A stretch of 64,000 nt of DNA, from contig NW_017804020.1 in the NCBI RefSeq assembly GCF_001625305.1, forward strand, positions 4,010,343 to 4,074,342. Direction: 5' to 3'. The notes under the pieces are model-generated. The model ran no database searches and was not told the origin of the DNA. It saw nothing but the letters and a program-made list of their open reading frames with translations. Made by a program: the position numbers and the translations under genes. This stretch comes from Branchiostoma belcheri (Eukaryota > Chordata > Leptocardii > Amphioxiformes > Branchiostomatidae). Each line of letters opens with the position of its first letter. Position 1 is the stretch's first letter. Below, piece after piece: positions 61,497 through 64,000 of this stretch.

Positions 61497-63730
61497 GGTT
61501 GTCATCTTTGTCTCATGGACTGGTTTCTGAGTCATTGCTCTCGGTCTACTGGATTATTGCTATTGGGCAGTAGTTTCAATACAATGAATCAAAAAGTCAT
61601 TGGTGTCGCAGCATTAAATTTAATAAAACAATTTACTTAGGAACTTTACTGCTGTCCATTAAGGTACTTTCCCCGCACAAATCTTTTTTATTGCCGCTAA
61701 CCCCCATAGCAATTCCCGGTCAAAATAATAACTTCCACCCATAAAGTGCCAATTGTGTTGACCCTTCTGATACGGGTCCCTCCAAGAGTCTGCTATACAA
61801 TTATGATTTAATGATAATATTTTGTATGTAGTTTATGGTGTTACATTAAAGTCATTGCAATGTATGCCCTACGATAGATTTACGAATTAAATATAGAGTA
61901 CGACCGTGGTTTTGCCATGCAGTTGCCTTCTACCAGATTCGAAAATGTCGTCGGCTGTCACATCTGCCATAGCTATAGTTTCGCTGAAAATCGTAGGGAG
62001 AATTTGACTTCGCTTTGATGATGGTTCTCAGTTGCTTGGTTTTACCTCGGGGAAAAGAAATATCCTTCCGTGGGAAGGCATTTCTTTCGTTTGCATATGT
62101 ATGTTCACTCTTCGAGGGTCTGACGGATTTTTTTTCAGTATATGATTAGTTATTGAGGTCCAGATGCGTTTTTTTTATATCGTACCTGTTTTTTCAGTAA
62201 TCAACATCAAATGATTCGACACCCCTGTGAATCTCATGGTTTGTGGTCGTGGTATCGTCTATTATTTACAGCTGCTGTCCACTTTGTGTTAAGCCGCTGT
62301 GGGTTTACCAATTTCTATGGAAATGGGGGTGGGCAGGCCCCCAAACAAAAAAGATTGAGGCGCGCCAGGTGAATTCGTAATTTCAATTGGCCTATAACCA
62401 CATTCCTTTTAGGATGCTTCTATAGCCTGTATTGTAATGTTTGAATTTTTAAGTATATTTCGATTAACGAAAAATCAACAACTTATATCAATAATATACC
62501 CAAATAGTTCCCATTGCTAATTTTTACAACTTTTTTTGTGCTTTGTCTTTTATATTACACTTTTCGTTCAATAAGACTACCCGGCCGGGCCCCGGTTTGG
62601 AAATGTGACCTCAGCAATACTAGTACTTCCCAGAGGGTTGGGAATATCATATTTATTGTTTTGAAAGGTTTCGACATTTACAAATACCGTCTGTCACATC
62701 GCCGAGACTTTTCATCCCTTCCCGTCTGCTCAAAACAGATCAAAGGACTACGGAGACCCCAATACGTCTGTTTTAGCGACATGCACACGCACGTCATGTG
62801 ACGCTGAGTGGCCCAGATGTTCGTGGCACCCAACGGCGTTGATTGAAGTATTGGCAGACCAAAAAGTAACTTCTTTGATCATTTAAGTCTCTGTGTCACT
62901 CTATTATCATACATTACTTTATTATTTCATTTTTATTATTTGTTACAATTATTGTTATTAGCATTTGTTTGTTACAATTATTATCATTGTTGATATTTTT
63001 ATTTTGAAACAGATTGTCACGTAATTTTTGGTAGTTGAAAGGGCATTCCTGTTTCCCATGACCGTTTTACATGTAATATAAAGTTGAAATAAATAAAAAT
63101 AAATCAATAAAAATAAATAAATAAATGAATGAATAAAACAAGAGATAAAGGAAAACGCAGTAAACATTACCGACGAGATGCAAGCCACATACACCATGTA
63201 CCAGACAGTAATATGTTAGAATCTACCACCTTTGGCGGTAAGGATTAGCGTGGGACGTGCCAGGCTTTACCTGGTGTATGTGTGGAGAATATTTCATTTG
63301 ATTTGAATTGGCCTCGTGGCATACACTCATGGTTATTTTGACAGGGAAGGGCGTTGTATGCACAAAGTCAATATATCTGAATCCTACCCGAGGCGAGGCT
63401 CTGGGCATGACAAATAGTGAAGCGGAGTGGAACATGCTCCGGCGAAATGTGACGTGAATAGAGGAAGGCACTTTGTCGGAGCTGGATATTCTGTGGTCAG
63501 GGTGAATGACCTGAGCAATCTCTGTATTCATCATCTACTTTGACTTGTTTGATGGACGCATGTCATTGGGTAAAAGTTACAGTTAGATGCATAGATTTAC
63601 GTCATACGCACATCTTACGTTCTTGCCTCATTGATTACTTATAACAAGTGGTTTAACTTCCATGGACGTATCCGGGGGAAGTTATCCAATGTGCGTGATG
63701 CTTTTACTCCGTAGTCATGTAATGAAAGTT

Positions 63731-63767
63731 TCTTGCAAATTCCTTCCTCTAGGCTAATTGCAAGTAC
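63731..63767 (-). mobile_element. Dispersed retroelement 3' tail (diverged)
   Basis: On the minus strand acttgcaattagcctagagg then aaggaatttgcaag resembles the tail box at 12049. Alone it is weak. Confidence 0.4.
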
Positions 63768-64000
63768 ATGTAGCATGAAAATACATGTAAAAGATGGACA
63801 ACAGGATGGGTAACATAGCATGAAAGTTCATCTGTGTTGGTGCAAGTCATCATTAATTAAAGACTAAGCTTTAACTTCCAACGTTTATATTACAGAAATC
63901 GGTAACAATATAGTATGCAACTACTCTAACTACTAAACACTATATTCTAACTTATTGGGTTGGACTTGTTTACTTCAATATATTACTTGGACTTTATATA

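Larger units (their letters stand above)
58093..64000 (-). other. Upstream part of gene 1 (intron, 5' exons not found)
   Basis: I searched the minus strand for a 68-bp exon with a PPxxVxM...SExxM pattern and for a PxFGG exon and found neither. Contains an in-frame tandem repeat (59884), a Penelope-type end (60641), MITE family 1 (61131), an AT-rich ATAAA-type tail (63085-63140) and a retroelement tail (63731). The 103-codon open frame at 63223-63534 minus has no recognised domain. Confidence 0.6.

Noticed and set aside
63223-63534. 103-codon minus ORF as a possible 5' exon of gene 1
   Set aside because: It lacks the GABA-A N-terminal motifs, and no splice border leads in phase 0 to the 221-bp exon.

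Overview
The window is eukaryotic genomic DNA of about 40% GC. Most of it is intron or spacer, with many decayed transposable elements and microsatellites and one 20-N assembly gap (26653-26672). The gene content is two members of the same family, both on the minus strand: subunits of Cys-loop GABA-A-type anion channels. The exon structure, the repeat content and the near-identical duplicated segment beside the gap suggest a highly heterozygous invertebrate chordate such as amphioxus (Branchiostoma). The species is an inference; no marker in the window fixes it.

Gene 1 (25120-58092, minus) lacks its 5' end, which probably lies beyond position 64000. Its readable exons are 221, 83, 138, 153, 224 and 411 bp. 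They join in phase, have GT-AG borders throughout, and encode the agonist-binding domain from loop D onward, the Cys-loop, M1-M4 and the stop. The 221/83/138/153-bp series is the one known from vertebrate GABA-A subunit genes. The introns contain up to 15 kb of repeats. The 224-bp exon (end of M2 plus M3) is present twice, at 25952-26175 and 27132-27355, with the same predicted protein, on either side of the N gap.

Gene 2 (3250 down to 1682, continuing past position 1) begins in the window: a signal-peptide exon, a 98-bp exon ending in a PGFGG motif, and a 68-bp exon, the size usual for this family. Its remaining exons lie outside. The two genes are therefore head-to-tail neighbours with about 22 kb between gene 1's stop and gene 2's start, that is, part of a tandem cluster of GABA-A-like subunit genes. 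Both products should be plasma-membrane subunits of pentameric ligand-gated chloride channels. Whether they assemble together cannot be read from the sequence.

The rest is repeats. There is a TTAA-flanked MITE family (about 6.6, 22.7, 44.7 and 61.1 kb), a second MITE family with GGCCACA ends (12.4, 16.3 and 36.5 kb), a palindromic foldback beside the gap, a Penelope-like 3' end (18.8-19.1 kb), CR1/L2-type LINE remnants (52.5-53.4, 46.7 and 11.2 kb), a tRNA-like SINE (41.4 kb), dispersed retroelement 3' tails, local tandem duplications and long (CA), (TA), (GT) and (TTTC) arrays. I found no credible RNA gene, CRISPR array, prokaryotic or viral region. I found no evidence of a wholly new system. 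The items most worth a second look are the duplicated pore exon at the gap and the intronic repeats that resemble gene 2's third exon/donor.
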